Shown here piece after piece: positions 17,546 to 25,074 of a stretch of 64,000 nt of DNA. The stretch covers positions 6,411,953 to 6,475,952 of the forward strand of contig NZ_HF570108.1 of the NCBI RefSeq assembly GCF_000297395.2, written 5' to 3'. The position numbers and the translations under genes were made by a program. The DNA is from Micromonospora lupini str. Lupac 08 (lineage in GTDB: Bacteria; Actinomycetota; Actinomycetes; Mycobacteriales; Micromonosporaceae). Under the pieces are notes generated by a model. The model saw only the letters and a program-made list of their open reading frames with translations, was not told the origin of the DNA and did no database searches. How positions within the stretch are numbered: position 1 is the stretch's first letter; every line of letters begins with the position of its first letter.

Positions 17546-19186
17546 TCAGAAGCCCGGGCCGTGCTGGTGGCCGTGACCGTGGCCGTGCCCACCGGCGGCG
17601 GCCGGCTCGGCCTGCTCCGGCTTCTCGACCACGAGGCTCTCCGTGGTGAGCAGCAGACCGGCGATCGAGGCGGCGTTGGTGACCGCGTTGCGGGTCACCT
17701 TCACCGGGTCGATGATGCCGGCCTTGACCAGGTCGACGTACTCGCCCTTGGCGGCGTCGAGGCCGTTGCCCCACTTCAGGTCGGCGACCTTCTGCGTCAC
17801 GACGTAGCCGTCGTGACCGGCGTTCTGGGCGATCCAGCGCAGCGGCTCGACGAGCGACTTGCGCACGATCGAGACGCCGACCTTCTCGTCACCGGTGAAG
17901 CCCAGGTCGTCGTCGAGCACGGGGAGGATCTGCACCAGGGCGGCGCCGCCGCCGGGCACGGTGCCCTCCTCGACCGCGGCCTTGGTCGCCGCGATGGCGT
18001 CCTCGATGCGGTGCTTGCGCTCCTTCATCTCGACCTCGGTCGCCGCGCCCACCTTGATCACGGCGATGCCGCCGGAGAGCTTCGCCAGCCGCTCGGCCAG
18101 CTTCTCCCGGTCCCAGTCGGAGTCGGAGGCCTCGATCTCCTTGCGGATCTGGGAGACCCGGTCGTCGACATCGGCCTTCTGGCCGCCGCCGTCGACGATC
18201 GTGGTGTTCTCCTTGTCGACCACGACGCGCCGGGCGGTGCCGAGCACCTCCAGGCCGACCTGGTCGAGCTTGTAGCCCAGCTCCGGGGCGACCAGCTCGG
18301 CGCCGGTGGAGATCGCGATGTCCTGGAGCATGGCCTTGCGGCGGTCGCCGAAGCCCGGGGCCTTGACCGCGCAGACCTTGAGGGTCTTGCGCAGCGAGTT
18401 GACCACCAGGGTGGAGAGCGCCTGACCGTCCACGTCCTCGGCGATGATCAGCAGGGGCTTGCTGTTCTGCAGGACCTTCTCCAGCAGCGGCAGCAGCTCC
18501 TCGATCGCCGAGATCTTCTGGGTGGTGACCAGGATGTACGCGTCCTCCAGGACGGACTCCTGACCCTCCAGGTCGGTGACGAAGTTCGGCGAGATGAAGC
18601 CCTTGTCGAACTGGAGACCCTCGGTCACGTCCAGCTCGGTGGTGAGCATCGAGCCCTCCTCGACGGTGATGACACCGTCGCGGCCGACCCGCTCCATCGC
18701 CTCGGCGATCAGCTCGCCGATGGTGGCGTCCTGCGCGGAGATCGTCGCCACGTTCGCGATCGACTCCTTGCCGGAGACCTCGACGGCCCGGCCGAGCAGC
18801 GCCTCGGAGACCTTGGCGGCCGCCGCGTCGATGCCCCGCTTGAGGCCGGCCGGGTTGGTCCCGGCGGTCACGTTGCGCAGGCCCTCACGGACCATGGCCT
18901 GCGCCAGCACGGTCGCGGTGGTGGTCCCGTCGCCGGCGACGTCGTTGGTCTTGGTCGCCACCTCCTTGACCAGCTGCGCGCCGAGGTTCTCGTAGGGGTT
19001 GGTGAGCTCGATCTCCTTGGCGATGGTCACACCATCGTTGGTGATCGTCGGCGCACCGAATTTCTTGTCCAGGACGACGTTGCGCCCGCGCGGGCCGAGG
19101 GTGACCTTGACCGCGTCTGCGAGGGCGTTGACACCGTGCTCCAGCAGGTGCCGGGCGTCGTCCGAGAAGCTCAGGATCTTCGCCAT
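17546..19186 (-). CDS. groEL1: Chaperonin GroEL (GroEL1 type)
   Basis: The 546-residue chaperonin has all family landmarks: VTLGPRGRNVVLDK, NDGVTIAKEIEL, the ATP-site DVAGDGTTTATVL and the C-terminal VPGGGAALVQ. It assembles into rings that fold cytoplasmic proteins with GroES. The C-terminus is histidine-rich (GGHGHGHGHQHGPGF) instead of the Gly-Gly-Met tail of GroEL2, which marks the groES-linked actinobacterial GroEL1. ATG 19186 begins MAKILSFSDD. It follows groES by 70 nt in one operon under CIRCE control. Confidence 0.97.
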   Translation of the reverse strand: MAKILSFSDDARHLLEHGVNALADAVKVTLGPRGRNVVLDKKFGAPTITNDGVTIAKEIELTNPYENLGAQLVKEVATKTNDVAGDGTTTATVLAQAMVREGLRNVTAGTNPAGLKRGIDAAAAKVSEALLGRAVEVSGKESIANVATISAQDATIGELIAEAMERVGRDGVITVEEGSMLTTELDVTEGLQFDKGFISPNFVTDLEGQESVLEDAYILVTTQKISAIEELLPLLEKVLQNSKPLLIIAEDVDGQALSTLVVNSLRKTLKVCAVKAPGFGDRRKAMLQDIAISTGAELVAPELGYKLDQVGLEVLGTARRVVVDKENTTIVDGGGQKADVDDRVSQIRKEIEASDSDWDREKLAERLAKLSGGIAVIKVGAATEVEMKERKHRIEDAIAATKAAVEEGTVPGGGAALVQILPVLDDDLGFTGDEKVGVSIVRKSLVEPLRWIAQNAGHDGYVVTQKVADLKWGNGLDAAKGEYVDLVKAGIIDPVKVTRNAVTNAASIAGLLLTTESLVVEKPEQAEPAAAGGHGHGHGHQHGPGF

Positions 19187-19205
19187 GAATGTCCCTTCGA
19201 AGCGC

Positions 19206-19241
19206 CGCTGCCCCGGCCCGGCGAGCCGGACCGGGGCAGCG
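19206..19241 (-). promoter_or_regulatory. Hairpin between groES and groEL1
   Basis: An 11-bp stem (19206-19216 with 19231-19241), with a second short stem in the loop, lies inside the operon. It could attenuate read-through or protect one mRNA segment. No T-run follows, so full termination is unlikely. Confidence 0.55.
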
Positions 19242-19256
19242 ACACTGATCGGTTGC

Positions 19257-19571
19257 TTACTTCTCGATGACCGCGAGGACGTCGCGGGCGGAGAGCACCA
19301 GGTACTCCTCGCCGGCGTACTTGACCTCGGTGCCGCCGTACTTCGAGTAGAGGACGGTGTCGCCGACCTGCACGTCAACCGGAACCCGGTTGCCGTTGTC
19401 GTCGACGCGCCCCGGGCCCACAGCGAGGACGGTGCCCTCCTGCGGCTTCTCCTTGGCGGTGTCGGGGATCACGATGCCCGACGCCGTGGTGGTCTCAGCC
19501 TCATTCGCCTGGACCACGATGCGGTCCTCGAGCGGCTTGATCGCAACCTTGGTCGCGGTAGTCACGGGCAT
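19257..19571 (-). CDS. groES: Co-chaperonin GroES
   Basis: This 104-residue protein has the GroES beta-barrel signatures KPLEDRIVVQ, GTVLAVGPGR, VGDTVLYSKYGGTE and the C-terminal EYLVLSARDVLAVIEK. It caps the GroEL ring. ATG 19571 has GGAGG 7 nt upstream. It is the first gene of the groES-groEL1 operon, behind two CIRCE operators. Confidence 0.97.
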   Translation of the reverse strand: MPVTTATKVAIKPLEDRIVVQANEAETTTASGIVIPDTAKEKPQEGTVLAVGPGRVDDNGNRVPVDVQVGDTVLYSKYGGTEVKYAGEEYLVLSARDVLAVIEK

Positions 19572-19706
19572 ACCCTCCTGGGGTACTGGTTTCGTTGCTG
19601 GTCAGCGGGGCTGACCAGCGTCAATCTGCCTCATGCCACCGGGCGGTGCCGTCGTCGCGGGTGCCGGTCCGCCTGGCGTGCGCACCCGGGTCGCGAGACC
19701 CGGAAG

Positions 19707-19733
19707 CTGGCACCCTCAGGGTGAGAGTGCTAA
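19707..19733 (-). promoter_or_regulatory. CIRCE element (downstream copy)
   Basis: Read on the minus strand it is TTAGCACTC-N9-GGGTGCCAG, with two mismatches in the second arm relative to the HrcA operator TTAGCACTC-N9-GAGTGCTAA. Confidence 0.85.
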
Positions 19734-19737
19734 TCGC

Positions 19738-19766
19738 AGGTTATTCCGTGGCTAGCACTCCGTCAA
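19738..19766 (-). promoter_or_regulatory. groES promoter
   Basis: A -35 box TTGACG (19761-19766) and a -10 box TAACCT (19738-19743) are separated by exactly 17 nt on the minus strand. The -35 lies within the upstream CIRCE and the expected start point lies at the edge of the downstream CIRCE, so HrcA would block both steps. Confidence 0.75.
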
Positions 19767-19778
19767 GGAGAGTGCCAA
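19752..19778 (-). promoter_or_regulatory. CIRCE element (upstream copy)
   Basis: Read on the minus strand it is TTGGCACTC-N9-GAGTGCTAG, one mismatch per arm from the HrcA operator consensus. It overlaps the -35 box of the groES promoter. Confidence 0.9.
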
Positions 19779-19906
19779 CGCGCCGCTGTCCGTGTCGCCA
19801 CAGTTCCGCCAGTCGTTACCGCAACACGCCGGGAGCGCCTCGCCCCGCCGTGGCCATCTCCCTACCGTCGGTTGCCATCACCCATGGCCGCGGAAAGGGG
19901 AATCGA

Positions 19907-20707
19907 GTGGCCCGGATACCGACCCTGACGTTCCTGCTCGAACAGCTACGCCGCGCACGCCAGGCGCGCGGGCTCAGCCAGGAGGAGCTGGGCAAGATGA
20001 TCAACTACTCACCGTCGTACGTGAGTGCTGTCGAGACCGGGCAGAGCCCGGTCAGACCGGATTACGTCGCCCGCATCGACTCGACCCTGGACACCGGCGG
20101 TCTCTTCGTCGGCATGCTGGAGCTGATCCGCTTCCACGCCGCACCCGACTGGTTCCGCCCCTGGGAGGACAACGAGCGGGAGGCGGTGGCGCTGCGCTGG
20201 TACGACCCGACAGTGATCCCCGGCCTGCTGCAAACCGAGGGGTACGCGCGGGCGATGCTCGGCGTGGGCGGCGAGCTGACCGCCGAGGAGGTCGAGACGC
20301 GTGTGGTGACCCGGCTCGCCCGGCAGACCGTGCTGACCGCCGACCGGCGTCCACGCCTCGTCGCGGTGCTTGAGGAGCACACGCTGCGCCGGCAACTCGG
20401 CGACCAGAAGATCATGCGCGAACAGCTCCAGCACCTGCTGGCCATGAGCACCGAGCCGAACGTGCAGGTCCGGGTCGTGCCGATCGACACTCCCTGGCAC
20501 GTCGGCCTCAACGGCCCGTTCATCCTGGCCCGGCTCGACACCGGGGTCGAGCTGGCCCACCTGGACAACCAGCTCCGGGGGCAGACCGTGGACGGCCCGA
20601 ACGACGTTGCCGCCCTGGAGCGGCACTGGGAGACTGTGACCGGCGAAGCGCTGCCGTGCCGGCAGTCCGCCCGGCTGATCGAGGAAGTGGTGCAGACATG
20701 GACCTGA
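19907..20707 (+). CDS. XRE-family regulator with DUF5753, 266 aa
   Basis: The N-terminal HTH (about residues 8-62: LLEQLRRARQARGLSQEELGKMI...VSAVETG) is followed by a DUF5753 domain with PGLLQTEGYARAM and LEEHTLRR. Such proteins are paired with DUF397 partners across actinomycetes and influence development and antibiotic production, often as a regulator with its own small antagonist. GTG 19907 begins MARIPTLTFL, 7 nt beyond a GAAAGGGG site. It overlaps the DUF397 gene by 10 nt, indicating translational coupling. Confidence 0.92.
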   Translation: MARIPTLTFLLEQLRRARQARGLSQEELGKMINYSPSYVSAVETGQSPVRPDYVARIDSTLDTGGLFVGMLELIRFHAAPDWFRPWEDNEREAVALRWYDPTVIPGLLQTEGYARAMLGVGGELTAEEVETRVVTRLARQTVLTADRRPRLVAVLEEHTLRRQLGDQKIMREQLQHLLAMSTEPNVQVRVVPIDTPWHVGLNGPFILARLDTGVELAHLDNQLRGQTVDGPNDVAALERHWETVTGEALPCRQSARLIEEVVQTWT

Positions 20708-20886
20708 CCCACGCCACCTGGCGCAAGTCCTCCCGCAGCAACAGCAACGGCGGCGCCTGCGTCGAAGTCGCCGACAACCTGCCGGGCCTGGTCGCCGTGC
20801 GCGACAGCAAGGACCCGACCGGGCCGGCCCTCACCTTCACCCCGACGAGCTGGCGCGCCTTCGTCACGGCCACCCCCACCGACTGA
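20698..20886 (+). CDS. DUF397 protein, 62 aa
   Basis: The short protein contains the DUF397 signature: ATWRKSSRSNSNGGACVEV, then VAVRDSKDPTGPALTFT and a W-R-AF ending. DUF397 partners are thought to counteract or modulate the adjacent XRE/DUF5753 regulator. ATG 20698 lies within the end of the upstream gene, so the pair would be translated together. No signal or membrane segment is seen. Confidence 0.93.
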   Translation: MDLTHATWRKSSRSNSNGGACVEVADNLPGLVAVRDSKDPTGPALTFTPTSWRAFVTATPTD

Positions 20887-20984
20887 CCCCACGCCGAGCA
20901 AGCCCACAGGGCAGGCCCGCCGCCCAACACCCGCCCCACGGGCCCGCAGGCCGAGCCGGCCGCCCGAGCCCGGGAGCCCGCCGC

Positions 20985-21095
20985 CCGAACTCGCCGCCCG
21001 GACTCGCCGCCCGGACTCGCCACCCGGACTCGCCGCCTGGACTCGCCACCCGGACTCGCCACCCGGACTCGCCGCCCGGACTCGCCGCCCCAGCC
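20985..21095. repeat. 13-bp tandem repeat array in an intergenic region
   Basis: About eight slightly varied copies of a 13-bp unit (CGCCCGGACTCGC) run head to tail. The unit is not a multiple of three and no gene crosses the array. The 295-nt gap between the DUF397 gene and the methyltransferase otherwise holds only GC-rich sequence and the next promoter. Confidence 0.85.
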
Positions 21096-21169
21096 CGCCG
21101 CCCGAGCCCGCCAGTCGAGTCCGACACCGCCTGGTTGACACCACCGTCCGGGCGACCAGGCTGGGCCGG

Positions 21170-21175
21170 GACAAT
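21170..21175 (+). promoter_or_regulatory. Possible -10 box for the methyltransferase at 21182 (leaderless)
   Basis: GACAAT lies 6 nt before GTG 21182, in the spacing seen for other leaderless genes in the window, though it departs from TAnnnT. Confidence 0.4.
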
Positions 21176-21181
21176 GGCCGG

Positions 21182-22378
21182 GTGGATCTCGATCAGCTGG
21201 CGGCGCTGCGTACCCCCGAGGGGTCGGCCGCGCTCTCGGCGGCGGCCACGCTGGCCGGCGGTGATCCACTGGCGGCGGCGTCGGCGTTACGCGCGGCCGG
21301 GGTGCCGCCCACGCTGGCCGCGGCGGCGCTCACCCAGGCCGAGCTGCGCCACCGGGCGGTCGGCAAGTTCGGTCCGGCCGCCGCCGGGATGTTCCTCACC
21401 CGCGCCGGGTTGGAGCAGGCCACCCGCAGGGTCGTCGCCGAGCGCCGCGCCGAGCGCCTGCGCGCGGCAGGTGTACGCACGCTTGCCGACCTCGGTTGCG
21501 GCCTCGGCGCCGACGCGCTCGCCGCCGCCCGCGCCGGCATCCGGGTGTACGGGGTGGAGGCCGACCCGGTGACCGCCGCGATGGCCGCCGCCAACGCCGC
21601 CGCGGCGGGGCTGGCCGAGCTGTTCACTGTCGAGTGCGGCGACGCCACCGCGTTCGACGTCTCCCGGGTCGACGGGGTCTTCTGCGACCCGGCCCGCCGC
21701 GCGAGCGGCACCGGTCGGCGGATCTTCGACCCGCGTGCCTACTCGCCGCCGTGGGACTTCGTGACCGGGTTGGCCGAGCGGGTGCCGCGCACGGTGGTGA
21801 AGGTGGCGCCGGGCCTGGACCACGCGCTCATCCCGGCCGGCGCGGAGGCGGAGTGGGTAGGCGTGGACGGCGACCTGGTCGAGGCCGCGCTCTGGTGCGG
21901 CGAGCTGGCGCAGGTGCCCCGCCGCGCCACCCTCTACCGGCAGGTGGGCACCGAGACGCGCCGTTCCCGGCTCACCGGCTCGGGTGCCACGGAGGCGTCG
22001 GTCGGGCCGCCGCGCCGCTACCTGTACGACCCGGACCCGGCGGTGGTGCGCGCGCACCTCGTCGCCGAACTGGCCGACCAACTGGATGCCACGTTGGGCG
22101 ACCCGAGCATCGCCTACCTCTACGCGGACCGGCCGACCCGCACCCCGTACGCGCGGTGTCTGGAGATCACCGACGTGCTGCCGTTCTCCCTGAAGCGCCT
22201 GCGGGCGCTGCTGCGGGAGCGGCGGGTCGGCCGGGTGGAAATCCTCAAGCGGGGCTCCGCGCTCACCCCGGAGCAGTTGCGGCGGGACCTGCGGCTGGCC
22301 GGCGACCAGGCGGCGAGCCTGGTGCTCACCCGGATCGCCGGGGCACCGACCGTGTTGGTCGGCCACCCGGTCGACTAG
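21182..22378 (+). CDS. Class I SAM-dependent methyltransferase, THUMP-like C-domain, 398 aa
   Basis: The central Rossmann domain has motif I (LADLGCGLGADALAA) and an acidic ribose-binding residue in VYGVEADP. VFCDPARRASGTGR is in the motif IV position. The C-terminal part (PSIAYLYADRPTRTPYARCLEI onwards) matches the THUMP-like domain found in this actinobacterial family. The substrate is not established; RNA is possible because of the THUMP-like region. GTG 21182 begins MDLDQLAAL. The stop codon forms part of the -10 box of the next gene. Confidence 0.85.
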   Translation: MDLDQLAALRTPEGSAALSAAATLAGGDPLAAASALRAAGVPPTLAAAALTQAELRHRAVGKFGPAAAGMFLTRAGLEQATRRVVAERRAERLRAAGVRTLADLGCGLGADALAAARAGIRVYGVEADPVTAAMAAANAAAAGLAELFTVECGDATAFDVSRVDGVFCDPARRASGTGRRIFDPRAYSPPWDFVTGLAERVPRTVVKVAPGLDHALIPAGAEAEWVGVDGDLVEAALWCGELAQVPRRATLYRQVGTETRRSRLTGSGATEASVGPPRRYLYDPDPAVVRAHLVAELADQLDATLGDPSIAYLYADRPTRTPYARCLEITDVLPFSLKRLRALLRERRVGRVEILKRGSALTPEQLRRDLRLAGDQAASLVLTRIAGAPTVLVGHPVD

Positions 22379-22381
22379 GTT
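22376..22381 (+). promoter_or_regulatory. -10 box for ybaK (leaderless)
   Basis: TAGGTT lies 7 nt before GTG 22389. Its first three bases are the TAG stop codon of the preceding gene. Confidence 0.5.
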
Positions 22382-22388
22382 CGTCGAC

Positions 22389-22868
22389 GTGGCGGGACAG
22401 GGCACTCCGGCGACGGCGCTGCTGGTCAAGCGTGGGATCGCGCATCGCACCCATCCGTACCGGGTCTCCCCGGACGCGCCGAACTACGGCGCGCTGGTCG
22501 CCGAGGCGCTCGGCGTGGCACCCGAGCGGGTGTTCAAGTCGCTGGTGACCGAGGTCGACGGCGCGCTCACCGTGGCGGTCGTCCCGGTCACCGGCGAGCT
22601 GGACCTCAAGGCGCTCGCGGCTGCGGTCGGCGGCAAGCGGGCGACGATGGCCGACCGGGCGGTGGCCGAGCGGGCCACCGGCTACGTGCGCGGCGGGATC
22701 AGCCCGCTCGGGCAGCGCCGACGCCTGCCCACCGTGCTGGACGAGTCCGCGCTGGACCTGCCGACGATCTATGTCTCCGCTGGTCGGCGTGGTCTGCAAC
22801 TGGAGCTGGCGGCGGCCGATCTGGTGGCGCTCACCGAGGCCGGTACGGCGGCGTTGCAGGCCCGCTGA
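22389..22868 (+). CDS. ybaK: Cys-tRNA(Pro)/tRNA(Cys) deacylase
   Basis: The 159-residue protein matches the YbaK/EbsC editing family. It has TPATALLVKRGI at the start, VFKSLVTEVDG, a catalytic-type lysine region LDLKALAAAVGGKRATMA and YVRGGISPLGQRR near the substrate pocket. It removes cysteine from mischarged tRNA(Pro) in the cytoplasm. The size is typical. The start codon has no ribosome site but sits 7 nt after a -10 box. Confidence 0.92.
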   Translation: MAGQGTPATALLVKRGIAHRTHPYRVSPDAPNYGALVAEALGVAPERVFKSLVTEVDGALTVAVVPVTGELDLKALAAAVGGKRATMADRAVAERATGYVRGGISPLGQRRRLPTVLDESALDLPTIYVSAGRRGLQLELAAADLVALTEAGTAALQAR

Positions 22869-22937
22869 CGGCAGTCGTTACGTCGACTCCTCCGTGGGAT
22901 ACCCGGGGAGTAACAGTCGCGTTGCTGAATTGTTATC

Positions 22938-22957
22938 GCTTCCAACAAACTTGGCAC
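22938..22957. promoter_or_regulatory. Candidate operator upstream of the sugar ABC operon
   Basis: TTGTT-N9-AACAA forms a dyad within AT-rich sequence about 90 nt before the binding-protein gene. It is the natural place for binding by the ROK regulator encoded at the operon end. Confidence 0.4.
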
Positions 22958-23047
22958 CTGCGCGGTCTTGTGGGACCAGTGTGACGCGAAATACGTTGCC
23001 GGACACAACAAAACAACACCTCCCCCACCTCCGAAAGGACCCTGCAC

Positions 23048-24142
23048 ATGCGTAAGGGGATCCTCACCATCGCCGCCGTGGGCCTGCTCGCGTCCGGCGG
23101 CTTGACCGCCTGCAGCGACGACTCCGGCACCGGCTCGGCCGACTCCAAGAAGACTCCCAAGATCGGCGTCATCCTTCCGGACAGCAAGTCCTCCCCCCGC
23201 TGGGAGACCGCGGACCGTCGCTTCCTGGAGGAGGCGTTCAAGGCCGCCGGCGTCCAGTACGACATTCAGAACGCCCAGAACGACAAGGCCACCTTCCAGA
23301 CCATCGCCGAGCAGATGATCACCAGCGGCGTCACCGCCCTCATGATCGTCAACCTGGACTCCGGCACCGGCAAGGCCGTGCTCGACAAGGCCAAGTCGCA
23401 GGGCGTCGCCACCATCGACTACGACCGGCTCACCCTCGGCGGCTCCGCCCAGTACTACGTCAGCTTCGACAACGAGACCGTCGGGAAGCTCCAGGGCGAG
23501 GGTCTGGCGAAGTGCCTGACCGAGAAGGGCGCCAAGAACCCGGTCGTGGCGTACCTGAACGGCTCCCCCACCGACAACAACGCCACCCTGTTCAAGGCCG
23601 GCTACGACTCGGTGCTCAAGCCGAAGTTCGACTCCAAGGAGTACACCAAGGGCCCGGACGACGCCGTGCCGGGCTGGGACGGCCCCACCGCCGCGACCAT
23701 CTTCGAGCAGCAGCTCACCGCGACCAAGGGCAAGATCGACGGCGTGCTGGCCGCCAACGACACTCTCGGCAACGCCGCCATCTCGATCCTGAAGAAGAAC
23801 AAGATCAACGGCAAGGTGCCGGTGACCGGCCAGGACGCCAGCGTGGAGGGCCTGCAGAACATCCTCGCCGGTGACCAGTGCATGACCGTCTACAAGGCCG
23901 TCCGGGAAGAGGCGAAGGCCGCGTCCGACCTGGCCATCACACTGGCCAAGGGCGAGAAGAAGGACACCGGCCAGACGGTGAAGGACCCGGAGGGTGGCCG
24001 GGACGTCCCGTCGGTGCTGCTCACCCCGAAGGCCATCTACAAGGACAACGTCAAGGACGTCATCGCCGACGGTTACGCGACCAAGGAGCAGGTCTGCACC
24101 GCGGCGTACGCCAAGTTCTGCGCCGGCGCCGGCATCAGCTGA
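23048..24142 (+). CDS. xylF: Sugar ABC transporter substrate-binding lipoprotein (xylose type)
   Basis: The signal peptide ends in lipobox GGLTAC, so the mature protein is a lipid-anchored periplasmic-binding-protein homologue. The fold is the Peripla_BP_4 type: KIGVILPDSKSSPRWETADRR, VNLDSGTG, YDRL, VLAANDTLGNAA and VPVTGQDASVEG, closest to XylF-like D-xylose binding proteins. The length (364 aa) is usual. A good ribosome site (GAAAGGA) precedes the ATG. It starts an operon with an ATPase, a permease and a ROK regulator. Xylose is inferred from family resemblance; another pentose is possible. Confidence 0.88.
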   Translation: MRKGILTIAAVGLLASGGLTACSDDSGTGSADSKKTPKIGVILPDSKSSPRWETADRRFLEEAFKAAGVQYDIQNAQNDKATFQTIAEQMITSGVTALMIVNLDSGTGKAVLDKAKSQGVATIDYDRLTLGGSAQYYVSFDNETVGKLQGEGLAKCLTEKGAKNPVVAYLNGSPTDNNATLFKAGYDSVLKPKFDSKEYTKGPDDAVPGWDGPTAATIFEQQLTATKGKIDGVLAANDTLGNAAISILKKNKINGKVPVTGQDASVEGLQNILAGDQCMTVYKAVREEAKAASDLAITLAKGEKKDTGQTVKDPEGGRDVPSVLLTPKAIYKDNVKDVIADGYATKEQVCTAAYAKFCAGAGIS

Positions 24143-24174
24143 CCGACGCCGCAGTACCCGCCGGGACGACAATC

Positions 24175-24212
24175 GCCGCCCGGCACGGGAGCACCCTCCC
24201 GTGCCGGGCGGC
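24175..24212 (+). terminator. 17-bp intercistronic hairpin after the binding-protein gene
   Basis: A perfect 17-bp GC-rich stem (24175-24191 with 24196-24212) closes a 4-nt loop. It lies between the binding protein and ATPase genes and should reduce downstream transcript or stabilise the upstream message, giving more binding protein than transporter. Confidence 0.85.
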
Positions 24213-24255
24213 GCCCGCCGGACGGGCCCCGACCCTCCCTTAAGAAGGAGACCCC

Positions 24256-25074
24256 GTGTCCGCGACTCCCCTGCTGGAACTCCGCGGGATCGACAAGAGC
24301 TTCGGTCCCGTCCAGGTGCTCCGCGACGTCGCCCTGAGCGTCCACCCGGGCGAAGTGACCGCACTTGTCGGCGACAACGGCGCCGGCAAGTCGACCCTGG
24401 TGAAGTGCATCAGCGGCATCTACCCCACCGACGCCGGTGAGGTCCTGTTCAACGGCGAACAGGTGCACATCGGCAGTCCCCGCGACGCCGCCACGCTCGG
24501 CATCGAGGTCGTCTACCAGGACCTCGCGCTCTGCGACAACCTGGACATCGTGCAGAACATGTTCCTCGGCCGGGAGAAGCACAGCGGCATCGTCCTGGAC
24601 GAGCCGACAATGGAACAGCTCGCCGCCGAGACCCTGGCGGGGCTCTCCATCCGCACCGTCACCTCGCTCCGCCAGCACGTCTCCAGCCTCTCCGGCGGTC
24701 AGCGCCAGACCGTGGCCATCGCCAAGGCGGTGCTGTGGAACAGCAAGCTCGTCATCCTGGACGAGCCGACCGCCGCCCTGGGCGTGGCACAGACCGCCCA
24801 GGTCCTCGAACTCGTCCGCCGCCTCGCCGACAACGGCCTGGCAGTGGTGCTCATCTCGCACAACATGAACGACGTCTTCGCCGTCTCCGACCGGATCGCC
24901 GCGCTGTACCTCGGCCAGATGGTCGCCCAGGTGAAGACCACCGACATCACCCACGCCCAGGTGGTTGAGCTGATCACCGCCGGGCGCTCGGGCGGGCTCG
25001 GTCTCGCCACCGACCCGGGCAGCAACGGCGACGGCCCGCAGCCGGCCGACTCGATCTCAGGAGGCGTCCGATGA
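24256..25074 (+). CDS. xylG: Sugar ABC transporter ATP-binding protein
   Basis: A single nucleotide-binding domain of 272 residues shows Walker A GDNGAGKST, the signature LSGGQRQTVAIAKA, Walker B LVILDEPTAALG and the switch His in LISHNMNDV. Classical XylG/RbsA-type ATPases have two fused domains of about 500 residues; this one is half-size, so two copies would act with the permease. GAAGGAGA lies just before the GTG. The 3' end overlaps the permease start (ATGA). Confidence 0.92.
   Translation: MSATPLLELRGIDKSFGPVQVLRDVALSVHPGEVTALVGDNGAGKSTLVKCISGIYPTDAGEVLFNGEQVHIGSPRDAATLGIEVVYQDLALCDNLDIVQNMFLGREKHSGIVLDEPTMEQLAAETLAGLSIRTVTSLRQHVSSLSGGQRQTVAIAKAVLWNSKLVILDEPTAALGVAQTAQVLELVRRLADNGLAVVLISHNMNDVFAVSDRIAALYLGQMVAQVKTTDITHAQVVELITAGRSGGLGLATDPGSNGDGPQPADSISGGVR

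Noticed and set aside
19725..19760. A single inside-out GAGTGCTAA...TAGCACTC palindrome at groES
   Set aside because: The standard TTAGCACTC-N9-GAGTGCTAA order fits better as two separate CIRCE elements at 19707-19733 and 19752-19778.
20985..21095. CRISPR array
   Set aside because: The 13-bp units are directly adjacent without unique spacers, and no cas genes occur.
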